This document shows positions 1 through 10,100 of a stretch of DNA of 64,000 nt, one piece after another. The stretch's first letter is position 1. Each line of letters starts with the position of its first letter. The notes beneath the pieces were generated by a model that worked only from the letters and a program-made list of their open reading frames with translations, was not told the origin of the DNA and did no database searches. The translations under genes and the position numbers were made by a program. The stretch spans positions 62,001 through 126,000 of the forward strand of contig JAQFWX010000060.1 in the NCBI GenBank assembly GCA_027605045.1. The letters are read 5' to 3'. This DNA is from Phallus indusiatus (lineage: Eukaryota > Basidiomycota > Agaricomycetes > Phallales > Phallaceae).

Positions 1-48
1 ATACCCGCGGGTATTACCCGTCATACCCGAAACCCGTTGAGACCCTTA
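1..48. mobile_element. Right end of a hAT-type element extending off the window
   Basis: The first 48 bases are built from GGGTA/TACCC words and end in ACCCGTTGAGACCCTTA. The same terminus closes the hAT-like element at 28770-29714, where an 8-bp target duplication proves the boundary. The 8 bases after it (49-56, GCGTCATT) would be the target duplication, but its partner lies outside the window. The element sits inside an exon of the hAT transposase gene that follows. Confidence 0.7.
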
Positions 49-56
49 GCGTCATT

Positions 57-1040
57 TGACTGTCCAAATGTCAGTTAAACTATCAGAAACAGTCGAAAAA
101 GTTCACGTACAGGTATGTGTCCTTTTCCTTCTTGGGAATAGTATGCGGATGAACCGTGATCCCGTTCTGCTGGCATTTCTTCTCGTAGATTTTGAAGTGT
201 TTTTTCGCCCTGTGAACCGGCGTCAGGTAACAATATCAGATATATGGTCCTAGTAAGTACTTACCTCGATATATGAGTGCGCATGGTTGAATTATTCCCT
301 TTAAAAAAGATTGCCTCGTCTGACGCTCCTTGGGCTCTGGTTAAGGATTGGTGGCAGCGTAATGTAACGTGAGAGTTTAAGAAGCACGATGGACGTACTT
401 GCATATATTACAAATATGGCCGTCCACAGTTTCCAAACTCCCATCACTATTTGTAACCGTACGGCTTGCGGGTGTAAATACACCTCGTATGTCATCTGTG
501 CACGAGTCTGTATGACGGCCGCTATTCTAAGTAAGTGTTAGCAACTTCTTGCATGATAACAATGAAACTTACTCGGGCCTTTTCATGCTTCGCACGTGCC
601 GTGATTAGATACTCATCCTTATCTAGCATTGCAGTCGTTTCTTCATCGTCCTCAGGATCACCATAACCATCTTCATCATCATCATCACCAACGCCATCGC
701 CATCGCCATCATCATCATCATCATCATCATCATCCTCTTCTTCAGCATCAGAAACCATCAACTCTCGCACGGTACACTTTTTTTTGCTTGTTTTGGAGAC
801 ATCTGATCTTTTTCTCTTCCCAGGTTGGGTGGATTTGATTTCAGCAGCTGCCTTAGTCCGAGGCCAAAGAGTTCGACCAGAACTACGGACGAGCGTGAGG
901 TCGGGAGACTCGGGACGACTGCTTGGTGAATGTAAGGTTACATCTTCTGCTGATGGTGAGTACACGAATTGAATTTGGGACGCGTCTTTTAAATTGCCCT
1001 GTGCATCTAATGCACAACCATTAGGATTTTCGTCGTCCAT
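57..1040 (-). pseudogene. hAT transposase, N-terminal BED-finger exons, cut by another hAT
   Basis: The first exon (start near 1040, MDDENPNG) encodes a Ser/Lys-rich region and then a long Asp/Glu run, ending HEKAR at a GTAAGT donor near 570. The next exons join in frame to give DDIRGVF, then CNICK, AQGASDEAIFFKGNN, STMRTHISRAKKHF and IYEKKCQQNGI. The spacing C-x2-C ... H-x5-H is that of a BED zinc finger, the DNA-binding domain of hAT transposases. Every exon is open and every junction has GT-AG, so this copy looks young. It is not functional here: one intron later the reading runs into the other hAT end at 1-48, and the RNase-H-like catalytic part is absent. An upstream ATG (1235) is possible but lies in the element terminus. 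Strong as a hAT N-terminus, weaker on exact exon edges. Confidence 0.7.
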
Positions 1041-1194
1041 TCGGGGCTGGTTAGTAATGGAAAAAAACTGTCGTGTAGGGCTTATGTAACTTAAGCTTGG
1101 GGCGAGCAAGCCGGCCATGTTTTCATTATGAAATTGAATAAAATAACTAGTGAATTTTTTTACTGTTATGAGTGTGAAGCCAGCAGCGAAATAT

Positions 1195-1366
1195 CTATAT
1201 GGTTCAACGGTTCGAACCGGTTCATGACAAGTCACCCACTGCCGAACCAGAACCCGAACCAGTGGTTCGGGGTCGGTTCAGTTCGGCTTATGTAAGCCGA
1301 AACGTGGTTCGGTTCATGATCGGTTCGGGTTCAAAACGGTTCCCGAACCGAACTTCGGCATCACTA
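1195..1366. mobile_element. hAT terminus with GGTTCGG/GAACCG subterminal repeats
   Basis: This stretch is packed with GGTTCGG and CGAACC words and ends CCGAACTTCGGCATCACTA. Read inward it starts TAGTGATGCCGAAG, a typical hAT terminal inverted repeat followed by subterminal transposase-binding repeats. It lies upstream of the BED-finger gene, so it is that element's own 5' end. A CpG-poor relative is at 9430-9590. Confidence 0.65.
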
Positions 1367-2110
1367 GTTACGCTCCTACCCTCTTACACTGTTACACTCC
1401 TACACTCCTACACTCTTACACTGTTACGCTCCTATGCTCCTATGCTGTTACGCTGTTACGCTCCTAGACTCTTACTCTGTTACACTCCTACACTGTTACG
1501 CTCCTACACTCTTACACTCCTACACTGTTACACTCCTACACTCTTACACTGTTATGCTCCTATGCTCCTATGCTGTTACGCTGTTACACTCCTAGACTCT
1601 TACGCTGTTACACTCCTACGCTGTTACACTCGTACGTTGTTACACTTCTACGCTGTTACACTCCTATGCTCCTACACTCTTACACTGTTACGCTGTTATG
1701 CTTCTACGCTCTTACACTGTTATGCTCCTATGCTCCTATGCTGTTACGCTGTTACACTCCTAGACTCTTACGCTGTTACACTCCTACGCTGTTACACTCG
1801 TACGTTGTTACACTTCTACGCTGTTACACTCCTATGCTCCTACACTCTTACACTGTTACGCTGTTATGCTCCTACGCTCTTACACTGTTACACTCCTATG
1901 CTGTTATGCTCCTACGCTCCTTCACTGTTACATTGTTACGCTCCTAAGCTCCTACGCTCTTACACTGTTACACTCCTACGCTCCTACACTCTTACACTGT
2001 TGCGCTCCTATGCTGTTACACTCCTACACTGTTCCGCTCTTATGCTGTTACGTTCCTACGCTCTTACACTCCTACGCTGTTACACTGTTACGCTCCTATG
2101 TTGTTACAAT
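1367..2110. repeat. 8-bp tandem satellite, about 92 units
   Basis: Units such as GTTACACT, CCTACACT, CTTACACT, GTTACGCT and CCTATGCT follow one another with a strict period of 8, consensus SYTAYRCT. Because 24 bp holds three units, all three forward frames stay open and give Leu/Tyr/Thr-rich translations with an 8-residue period; these are not genes. A 168-bp block (21 units) starting near 1570 is repeated from near 1738, so there is higher-order structure. The array starts exactly at the hAT terminus. Confidence 0.9.
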
Positions 2111-2689
2111 GTGTGCTTTCACCTCTTATCCCACCCTGGCAAACCCTGTATATGTTCATAGTTTACCCCTATACCCAAACCTTGTCCAAACCCTATATCT
2201 ACCAGTCATTTGCATGCATCATCAAACTTAGGAACAAACTCTCAATTTACATAGTGTTTGATTGAGCCCTGCAAACTCATTGTAGATTTCATTTCTCCTT
2301 TGTCATCCCTGTTAGTTTGCAGGATCTGCAAACCTTCATTTGTATCAAGTTTTTCTATTGTGCAAATTTTGAGCAATTCAACAGTTTGCAATAAAATTTG
2401 CACCCTATTCCCTCAAAGTTTGAATGGTCCTGCAAATATTAAGCAGACATTTAATTTCCCCAGAATTTGCTTATACATGTAAACTTTGTACAAAGTCAGA
2501 ATCTCCCTCAAAGTTTACCATTCAATTTGCATGAAATTTGTCCATTGTTAGCTTGGCTAAGGAAACTTGTAACAAATCTCATGTTTACACAAAGTTTGAT
2601 GTGTCAAGAAAACTTTGTGCAAACTGGGCCTCAGCTTGGGATTTGCTTGATGGTTTGCACATCAAGCAAATTTCCTCATGCCTCCAGTG
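2111..2689. mobile_element. MITE family 1 copy (long, diverged) inserted in Copia
   Basis: The region is rich in CAAACTTTG/CAAAGTTTG words. From about 2570 to 2689 it matches the right half of the complete copy at 32903-33300, ending CATGCCTCCAGTG. It interrupts the Copia coding sequence, which resumes at about 2690. The left end is not clear. ORFs here are chance. Confidence 0.55.
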
Positions 2690-4056
2690 TGAAGGTGACC
2701 TAAGCGACGGTGCCAGACTCTCAAGCTCCCACTTGTTGCAACAAGTGCAGCTTCACTCTGGTCTTCCAGACAGTTGATGTGGTACAGTGCTCGGGTGCCG
2801 TCAGTCAATGTCACTCAAATGATTTCTTCGCCACCCTGCCAGACACTTAGTCCACCATCACAGCTACTGTAGGTTATTCCATTCTTCTGTAATTGCCCAA
2901 GACTAACAAGATTGACAGCTAATGATGGGACATGCAGTGCATTATGCAATACCACATCAAAATAGCCTATCGGCAATCTACTCTTGAAGGTAATGGATCC
3001 TCGACCGACAACCGGAACTCTTCATGCATCTCCCACTGATATGAATTCTCCAGACGCACTTCTGTAATTCGTGAAGAACTTCTTATCGCGAAACATGTGG
3101 GATGTTGCTCCAGTATCAAGAACAAGATTGGACTTCACAACCGGACTGGCCTGGACCATGAACAGCTGACCGACCTCTTGCACGCCAAGATTCTGCACCG
3201 CTATCGTGTGGTTCGCTGCACCTACAGTTCCACTCATCCCGGATTTGTTCTTGTCCTTTTTCGGACATTGCCTGGCCCAATGCCCCTTCTCATGGCAGTA
3301 ATGGCACTCGTCATCGGGTTTGGGTCCGGAACCCTCACCCTTTCTCTTCCCGCATTTATCTCTTGTCGCAAGAAGAGCTGTTTCGCTGGCCTTTTCTTTC
3401 TGCTGTCGATTGTATTCACCAAGCAACACAGTCCTGACATGGTACGTCGTCAATTTCGATGAATCCAGGCTAAACAGTTAGATCTTGACTAGATCCCAGG
3501 AGGCTTCTCGGGGTAACGATGGCACCAGCACTCAAGCAATGTGGATATTCAGGATGTTTTCACCGGCAGCAGCAATCTTCTGACCCAAATTGAGAATAGA
3601 CGCAATGTGTTCAAGCATCGACTCACCATCAACATATTTTCAAGTGTACAATTCCTCAAAATGGTAATGCACGTTGATTCTCTGCTGGTTGTTGATATAT
3701 AGATCTTCCCACACGTCCCACACTTCTTTCGACGTTGCTTTGCTTTTGACATGCAGCCATTGTGACGTGTCAGCCGCACTAAGCATCAACCCCTGTGCTG
3801 CTTGATCTCGTTGCATCCACTCCAGGTACTCCTTCCACTCAGTTTTCCAGGTCTGATCGCTCGTTTCATCAGGCTTAGTGCTTGCAGGTTTTTTGGGACA
3901 TGTCTCTATCCCTTGAACCACAAGCCACAAGTATCGAGCTTGCAGGGCCGACTTCATATAGCCTGCCCACAAGATGTAGTTCTGACCATTCAACTTTAGG
4001 AACTTAAAGGCTTGACTTAGGTCAGACAAACTGGATGGATCACTAGCGGGGCCCAT
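2690..4056 (-). pseudogene. Ty1/Copia retrotransposon gag-protease fragment
   Basis: Reading leftward from 4056, the start MGPASDPSS leads into a UBN2-type gag domain (FKFLKLNGQNYILW, then EVWDVWEDLY). A frame break near 3640-3450 follows, then a CCHC zinc knuckle (C-x2-C-x4-H-x4-C, 'CHYCHEKGHWARQC') and the aspartic protease active site LVLDTGATSHMF near 3110. Further left come VVLHNALHVPSLAVNLVS and VWHRRLGH, the pre-integrase region. Integrase and reverse transcriptase are missing, because MITE 1 and the satellite take over at 2689. The frame is broken between gag and protease, so this is a decayed, 3'-truncated Copia element. Confidence 0.85.
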
Positions 4057-4060
4057 AACC
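4049..4060 (-). promoter_or_regulatory. Primer-binding site, initiator tRNA-Met half type
   Basis: On the minus strand this reads GGTTATGGGCCC, complementary to the anticodon stem-loop region of eukaryotic initiator tRNA-Met. Drosophila copia and yeast Ty5 prime from that internal half-tRNA site rather than from the 3' acceptor end. It sits right after the presumed 5' LTR, and the gag start ATG (4054-4056) lies inside it. Confidence 0.6.
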
Positions 4061-4395
4061 TAACAACAACTAGGAGTAATATAATGTATATTACGACGAG
4101 ATGGAATGCACTAAGAGGTTCAAGGCAAAGCCTTGAACGTCAGAAATATACTACTGAATAAATAAGGAAAAAATAGCGCACCTAAGAGGTTCAAGGCTTC
4201 GCCTTGAACTCTTAGCGAGCGCATGACTAAGCTAAAACTATCTATGCAAGCGCCCACACTTAGTGTCGCTGACTCTACGTTTGACAAAAACACATATAAG
4301 TACAGGATATGAGGCACCCGACTGATCTCCATGGGATCCGAGGAGATACAAACAGAAATCGAACGAAATTAAAGAAACTGAGAAAATGGAAAAAT
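4061..4395 (-). mobile_element. Copia LTR-like leader with twin hairpins, plus LTR C fragment
   Basis: Directly upstream of the Copia primer site, this should hold the end of its 5' LTR. Two hairpins stand out: GTTCAAGGC-AAA-GCCTTGAAC at 4118-4138 and GTTCAAGGC-TTC-GCCTTGAAC at 4189-4209. The second stem extends outward to CTAAGAG/CTCTTAG. From about 4285 the sequence matches the middle of LTR family C (CATATAAGTACAGGATA, CATGGGATCCGAGGAGATAC). Exact LTR limits are not resolved. Confidence 0.45.
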
Positions 4396-5278
4396 GTCAT
4401 GATCCGATTCATGACATCACTTCCGGTAACATTGCATAATCCATATCCAATCATTTATCATTCATCTCCATTATCTTATCACGTTTACATCACTCACAAT
4501 AAGACCTTCGCATTCAGTCATCACATTCAACCTCGCAACTCAAATAGAGACGCACCCATCTCTCTTAACTCCTGGAACACCCGCAGAAAGCCCTTTCTAG
4601 AATATTCCACGCATGTTCCGGTAATGAGATCATGGATGACGAATGTAGGTCCATGTATGCACAGCTCTCATCCCTGTGCATCTCATGGTCATCACATGAG
4701 ACATCATACCCTGCATATATTGATGTTACTTACAAATCTCACGACTTGTTTACATTTCTCAAGTTCAGAATCTATTTTGAACTGAGCTAGAATTAATTAT
4801 CTGACGTGTATATAAACCCTAGCATACTCGTAGATAATTCCTCAGACTTAATATCGAACATAGTTCGATATCTCTATAAACTCTCTTTTATCTTATGCTC
4901 TTCATCATTGCTTGTTGAGATTGTTTGCCACAAACTGCAGTGACGAATTCCATTCGTCATTGTCGTAAGCTATATATCGATATTCTTCTCATCCTTGCTG
5001 AGTTTGATCTCATTTATCAAGAGATCCAACTCGCAGAGCTTGAAGCTTGGAACATGGCTATCAAGAAGTTCCCTGACGAACTCGACACTCATGGTGAACA
5101 TCAGGACTAATCCTGAAGAAGACTGTCGTGGCAGAACCCACTCAGGTTGAGGCCAAGTCCTGCGTGTCGTCAGCCAACGGTGACAGTATTATCATTCATA
5201 TTCAGCAACTATTAATTACTACAGTATCTATTACCGTTCCCAGATATCGGTACTTACAAAAAACAACAGAAATAGTGG
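4396..5278 (+). mobile_element. Retroelement remnant, LTR-like part plus leader ORF
   Basis: A reverse-oriented, CpG-poor relative of about 4700-4900 occurs at 9246-9420, and 5140-5240 is repeated at 9595-9690, so this is repetitive DNA of one element. Short open segments follow the LTR-like part (AEFDLIYQEIQLAELEAWNM near 5000, then VEAKSCVSSANGDS near 5150) and may be the start of a retroelement ORF. No reverse transcriptase or protease motif is visible. LTR B at 5284 interrupts the region. Confidence 0.4.
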
Positions 5279-5283
5279 AAACG

Positions 5284-5957
5284 TGTCAAGCGCCGTGTTC
5301 CGAGCCTATCCCGGCAAAGTCCGGTCTAGTACGAAACACGTGCGTGCGGATAGAGAGAGTACGGAGAGTACGGGTGTGAGGGACTTGGCTTCAGCTTGTA
5401 TGCTGCGCCCACTCGCCCAACTTCAGATATCCCTCGATTTCAGAGAACGAGAGAGGTACGTAGCTAGTACGCACAAGTCCGACGTTAAGTACGACGACGA
5501 ACTTAGATCGCCCAAGAGGTCTGACGACGACTGGGACTTGAACTACGTGCAAGTCCGCAACTAAGTACGAGACAAGCACGCAGAGTACGGAGAAGAACAG
5601 AGACGGAGTAGATAAGAGAAAAGAATAGATTTATATTCTGACTGAGGAGTTCAGCTATGAGGCTGGGGTTTAAATACACGAGTGCGAAGTACTTATACTA
5701 AAAGGGGAAAAGGACAAGGAAGGAATAGTGGTATCCAGGACGGACAAAACGAGCAGAGTACGAACTAGCCGACCCCTGGTTAGTCAGAGAGCCGGGCGGT
5801 TGTGCTCCATTTAGAAATGGACGGATCGGGGGGCTGTGCCCAAAGTACGGGATGTACGAACAGAGTACGTGGTACGTACTTGGGGAGAATGGATAAGATA
5901 TGAAGTTCAGCTTACGTAAACATCCCGGAAAGGTTACGGGGCATGCCGGGCGTGACA
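5284..5957 (+). mobile_element. Solo LTR, family B (TSD aaacg)
   Basis: The 674-bp unit starts TGTCAAGCGCCGTG and ends GGGCGTGACA, the TG...CA ends of an LTR. The 5-bp duplication AAACG is perfect (5279-5283 and 5958-5962). No internal retrotransposon sequence is attached, so it is a solo LTR. It sits in LTR C-like sequence (AATAGTGG ... GGCAAAATACAGG). It is CpG-rich compared with the other B copies and so is probably the youngest. Confidence 0.88.
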
Positions 5958-6050
5958 AAACGGCAAAATACAGGAAATGAAGGAAATCATAACACGAAAT
6001 GAAACCGAAAAAAATTGAATAATCGGGCAAAGCACTAGCATACCATAACA

Positions 6051-6598
6051 ATGTCACAATTTCCTTCATTTCCTGTACTTTGCCATTTCCACTATTTTCG
6101 TTGTTTTCCCGTTTTTGTCATGGTATGCTAGTACTTCGCCCGATTATTCAATTTCCTCGATTTCTTTCGGTTTCATTTCATGTTCCGATTTCCTTCATTT
6201 CCCGTACTTTTCCATTTCCATTAGTTCCGTCATTTTCTTGATTTCTCAATTTCTTCATTTTCTCTCGATTTCTGTTTGTATCTCCTCAGATCCCATGGAG
6301 ATCAGTTGGGTGCTTCGTATCCTGTACTTATATGCATTTTCCCTCCTCTAGGTGAGTAGTTAGTCACTGTCCCTCAATAGATCTTAGGTTTTCCCTCCTC
6401 TAGGTGTGTGCCCTGAGTCGCCCTAACAGTTTTCTTGATTTCTTTTAATTTCTGTTTGTATCTCCTTGGATCCCATGGAGATCAGTCGGGCACCTTGTAT
6501 TCGGTACTTATATGTGTTTTCCCTAGAGGGGAGTACCTAAGCTTGTTCTCTTAGGTTTTCCCTCCTCTGTGTGTGCTCTGAGTTGACCTAACAGCTTC
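6051..6598 (-). mobile_element. LTR family C, outer copy, inverted
   Basis: The reverse complement of LTR C runs from near 6051 to TTGACCTAACA at 6598 and is split by a second C copy at 6116-6428. Forward-oriented C sequence lies just left (5963-6050, ending CACTAGCATACCATAACA), so two C copies meet tail to tail near 6050 and form an inverted repeat. Confidence 0.65.
6116..6428 (-). mobile_element. Solo LTR, family C, nested in LTR C (TSD gtttt)
   Basis: The 313-bp unit starts TGTCATGGTATGC and ends GTCGCCCTAACA, the reverse of family C. GTTTT flanks it on both sides (6111-6115 and 6429-6433). The host sequence on both sides is itself LTR C, so one family member has inserted into another. 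Confidence 0.85.
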
Positions 6599-6773
6599 TA
6601 GGTTATAAGCATTCTCTGTTTGATTGACTATATCCTCAGCATATAAGTTGTTGTAGAGAACGTAGGCCTTGAGATTCTTCTTCGACACCAAAGTAAGTCT
6701 CCCAGTCTCATCAGACAGTTTTTCCTCCTCACCTTTCTCCTCCTCACTTTCCTCCTCTTCAATTTCCTCCTCA
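6551..6773 (-). pseudogene. Acidic ORF remnant of unknown origin
   Basis: The minus-strand frame reads SSEEEIEEEESEEEKGEEEK and then LVSKKNLKAYVLYNNLYAEDIVNQTENAYN before running into LTR C. The clean non-repetitive stretch after the Glu run suggests a piece of a real gene, from the host or a transposon. I do not recognise the family. MITE 2 abuts its upstream side at 6774. Confidence 0.3.
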
Positions 6774-7430
6774 CTAGAGACATTGTAGGGTTTAGCCAAA
6801 AAAAGGATCCTAAATGAATTATGGTTTGAGGCATAGGCTATTGACAATTTACTAACTTGTAATATCATGTTATAACTATTACTCAGATTAAGGGATTCTG
6901 ACTTGAAAAATTGTCAGTATGTTGCTATTTGTATCCTAGTTAAATTATGTAAGAATTTTTACTTATATAACACTATCAATAACATTTTCTATTCAATCAG
7001 ACAGTATACAAAGTAAAACACATATTATTATTAACCATGGCAGAAAATTATATAATGAAGTTAATATAATTACTTATCACTACAGTATTTTGTCATAATT
7101 TTGAGGGAGTGTGAAATATTGAGGTTCTGTGTAATTAAAACTTAAGGTCACAATTTGTGACATCAGAGTTTTCTCAAGATTTTCCAGAAATCCCTGTATC
7201 ATTAGGGTTTTCCCAGGAAAACTCTGATATTACACAATGTAATGTCATGCTTAAAATCGAGCTTTTTATAATTATTACAGTATACTGACAATTTTGCAAG
7301 CCAGAACCCCTTGACCCAAGTATTAGTTATAATATGATTTTGCAATTTGGTAAATTGTCAATAGCCTATGCCTCGAACCATGATTTTCTTAGGATCCTTT
7401 TTTTGACTAAACCCTACAATGTCTCCAGTG
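6774..7430. mobile_element. MITE family 2, full length
   Basis: The left end is CACTAGAGACATTGTAGGG and the right end is its inverse, CCCTACAATGTCTCCAGTG. Just inside, both ends carry AAAAAAGGATCCTAA and a conserved GGCATAGGCTATTGACAATTT block. The interior is AT-rich and non-coding. No 3-bp duplication is visible (CCT left, ACA right), so one flank has been rearranged. Compare 16150-16979. Confidence 0.75.
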
Positions 7431-7818
7431 ACACGGCAGACTTTGAGTAAATGATGTGTTGAGTGAATTTTGTGCAGGCATGTATTTACTCGAAATACAT
7501 GTCAAAGTGATATTGTTTGCAGGTTTTATTTTGAAATGTACAATGTATACAAGCACATACGATCTGAGTTGTACTACTAGTATCCTGATATATATCCTAA
7601 TGAAGAGGCTGCGGGGAGGCTAGAACCAAAAATATTAGTAGTTCAAAAATCCTATAATTAATTGATTAATGGAAAAGTGAGTTGTGCCATGACAGTCTTC
7701 TCCTAATGTTCATTCAGAAACTTCTTAATGGCCATAAACCAAACCTCTAATTCTACAAGTTGGATCTCTCAACAAATGATATCGATTTCAGTGAGGATAA
7801 GGAAAGGTTCAAGGTATA

Positions 7819-9163
7819 TGTTAGGGCTACTCAACTCAGACTAGAGGGAGGGGATCCTAAGTGAGTATATTGAGGAAACTACACTACTCACCTAGAGGGA
7901 GGGGATCCTAAGAGAACAAGCTTAGGGACTCTCACTCTAGGTACAGTGACTATATACATAAAAAGAGTAGCACGGCATGCGGCCCTGACACAACTAAGTG
8001 CCAGACACCTGAACTGAACCTAAGTGATGTCATGTCATGGGCATCATCATACAAGCACACAACACATGTGAGTGTCAAGGAATCGAAAATCAAGAGATCA
8101 TGAGAAGAGGAACTTGGCTTCAACTTATGTGTTGCACCCACTTCAAAGGCTTGGTATTATTTCTCAATTTGTGTCATGATGAATCAAGTACTCACAACAA
8201 GGGAAAATCTGGAGATAACAAAGGCTTTAATGACAGAGTTGCCAAAGCCAAGGAAATCAGAGGAATCAAGAAAATGAGAAAAATGAGGTTTTGAGATCAA
8301 GTTGTACTTCAAAAGTGTTTGAATACAATGAATATATTGAATCAAATCAAAGTTTGATTTTAAGATGACTTTGTTAAGTATTTACAGCAAGCTTAAATAC
8401 CTCAAAGAAATCATGAGGCTCGTTAGAATCATCAAGAAAGTAATAGAAAGCATACTATTAATATCACAGAACCTCACTGATGGTCACAATCAGTAATTCG
8501 AGAAATTGATAAATCTGTTAGGGCAACTCAGGGCACACACCTGGAGAATAGGAAACCTAAGATATATTGAGGAACAATGACTAACTACTCACCTAGAGGA
8601 CAGGAAACCTAAGAGAACAAGCTTAGTGATCCCCCTCTGGGGCTATGCTATATATACTATGGCTTGGGAACAATAGATGAGTATTGCTGTGGGATCTGAG
8701 GTGATAAAAAGAGTTTGAAGAGGTTCCAAGAATTTGACCAGAGTTTGAATTTGAGGAGATTGAAAGGAATAGATAAAGGAAAAAAAGAAATGACAGAACT
8801 ACAGTTCAAGCTCTCAGAACTTGAACTCAAAGTGTCGAAAAGGGATCAGAAAGAGAGAAAGAGGATTGGGACACAAGGAAACAAGGACATGGAGCTAGCA
8901 TACCCTGACAAAATCAGAGACTGTGTGAAGTGCATTCTCTATAAGATTCAGAGTCAGTCATGTTCAGTAAAAAACATAAATCAATAAATCAGTAAAATCA
9001 AAGTCACGAGGAAATCGGCTCATGAGTGGAGAAGTGGAAATAATAATGAAACAAGGGAGCATAGGAAGACAATAAAGTGTGGGAAATGTAAATGTAGTAA
9101 AGAGAAAACATAACCAATGATAATAAATAAGAAAATAAGAAGTGGTAGTAGTGTATCCTGACA
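7819..9163 (+). mobile_element. Solo LTR, family A, split by inserted LTRs
   Basis: It starts TGTTAGGGCTACTCAAC, carries the doubled GAGGGAGGGGATCCTAAG block, and breaks off near 8070. The A family 3' end resumes near 9000 and closes GTGTATCCTGACA at 9163. Flanks are GTATA and GTACA, a target duplication differing by one transition. The insert begins TGTCAAGG with an ACTTGGCTTCAACTTATG block near 8110, so it looks like a decayed LTR B, itself carrying LTR C at 8516-8910. That would be three layers of insertion. Confidence 0.6.
8516..8910 (+). mobile_element. Solo LTR, family C (TSD aaatc)
   Basis: The 395-bp unit runs from TGTTAGGGCAACTCAGG to GCTAGCATACCCTGACA, with AAATC at 8511-8515 and 8911-8915. 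It is innermost in the stack inside LTR A. ORFs read through it are not genes. Confidence 0.85.
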
Positions 9164-9219
9164 GTACAGTTCATGGCAATGATGGAGGGCTTTTGCCATT
9201 ACAAGTGACAGTGGGCAAA

Positions 9220-10100
9220 CTTCGCAAGTAATGATGAAGAGCATAAAGAGATTTATAGATATTGAACTACATTCAATATTAAGTCTAAGGAATTATCTAT
9301 GAGTATGCTAGGGTTCAGATAATTATTTCTAGCTCTCAGTTTGAAATTGATTCTGAACTTGAAAAAAAAGTAAACAAGTCATGAGATTTATAAGTATCAT
9401 GCATATACAGGGTAGTTACACTCATGTGCTTAGTGTTGCTGTGGTCCAGTTTGGTCCAGATTTTTGACATTGCCAAACTGAAAACCACACCAATGGTTTG
9501 GTTCAGGAGATTTCACTGAACCAAACTGACATAGAATGATTTGGTTTGGTTTGGTTTTTTTCAGTTCAGTTCAACAGTTCGAACCAATTCAAATTGAGGC
9601 CAAGTCCTGCCAATCATCAGCCAATGGTGATGGTCAATAAAGTTCTATTCAGTGACTAATAACTATTACAGTATCTATTGTCATTTTTGTGATTTCTCAC
9701 TTTCCTCTATCTATTCCTTTTGATCTCCTTGAATTCAAAGTGACAGTGAATTTCAAACTCTGATTACATTCTCAGAACCTCCTCTGAACTCTTTTTATTA
9801 CCTCAGATCTTGTACATCATGAAAAAGCTGTTTCAGCCATAGTAAAATGACATCTACAGTATGCTTCATTAGACTGTGTAATATGAGAAATTTATGGGTA
9901 TATCCCTAGCCCTATATACATACCTCACCACCATATCATGCACCATGTGCAGCACATCTAGGCAGAAGTAACTTGGCTTCAGCTTATGTGCTGCACCAAC
10001 TCAAATGACCCTGAATATCCCTTAATTAATGATTTGCTTTGAACCAGAAGCCAGTGTTATGGAACTCCTTGATGTGCCAATCAAATAGAGTTACACACAA
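9220..10100. mobile_element. Mosaic of decayed transposon pieces
   Basis: In order: 9246-9420 is a reverse, CpG-free relative of the LTR-like sequence at 4700-4900. 9430-9590 is a decayed hAT terminus in which GGTTCGG words have become GGTTTGG or GGTCCAG. 9595-9690 repeats 5140-5240. 9935-10080 is a piece of LTR D (CACCATGTGCAGCACATCTAGGC, then CTTGGCTTCAGCTTATGTGC, both given in part). No coding sequence. Confidence 0.55.

Noticed and set aside
1199..2231. Long ORFs of 320, 125 and 121 residues
   Set aside because: They are translations of the 8-bp satellite, which stays open in all frames and gives an 8-residue Leu/Tyr/Thr period.
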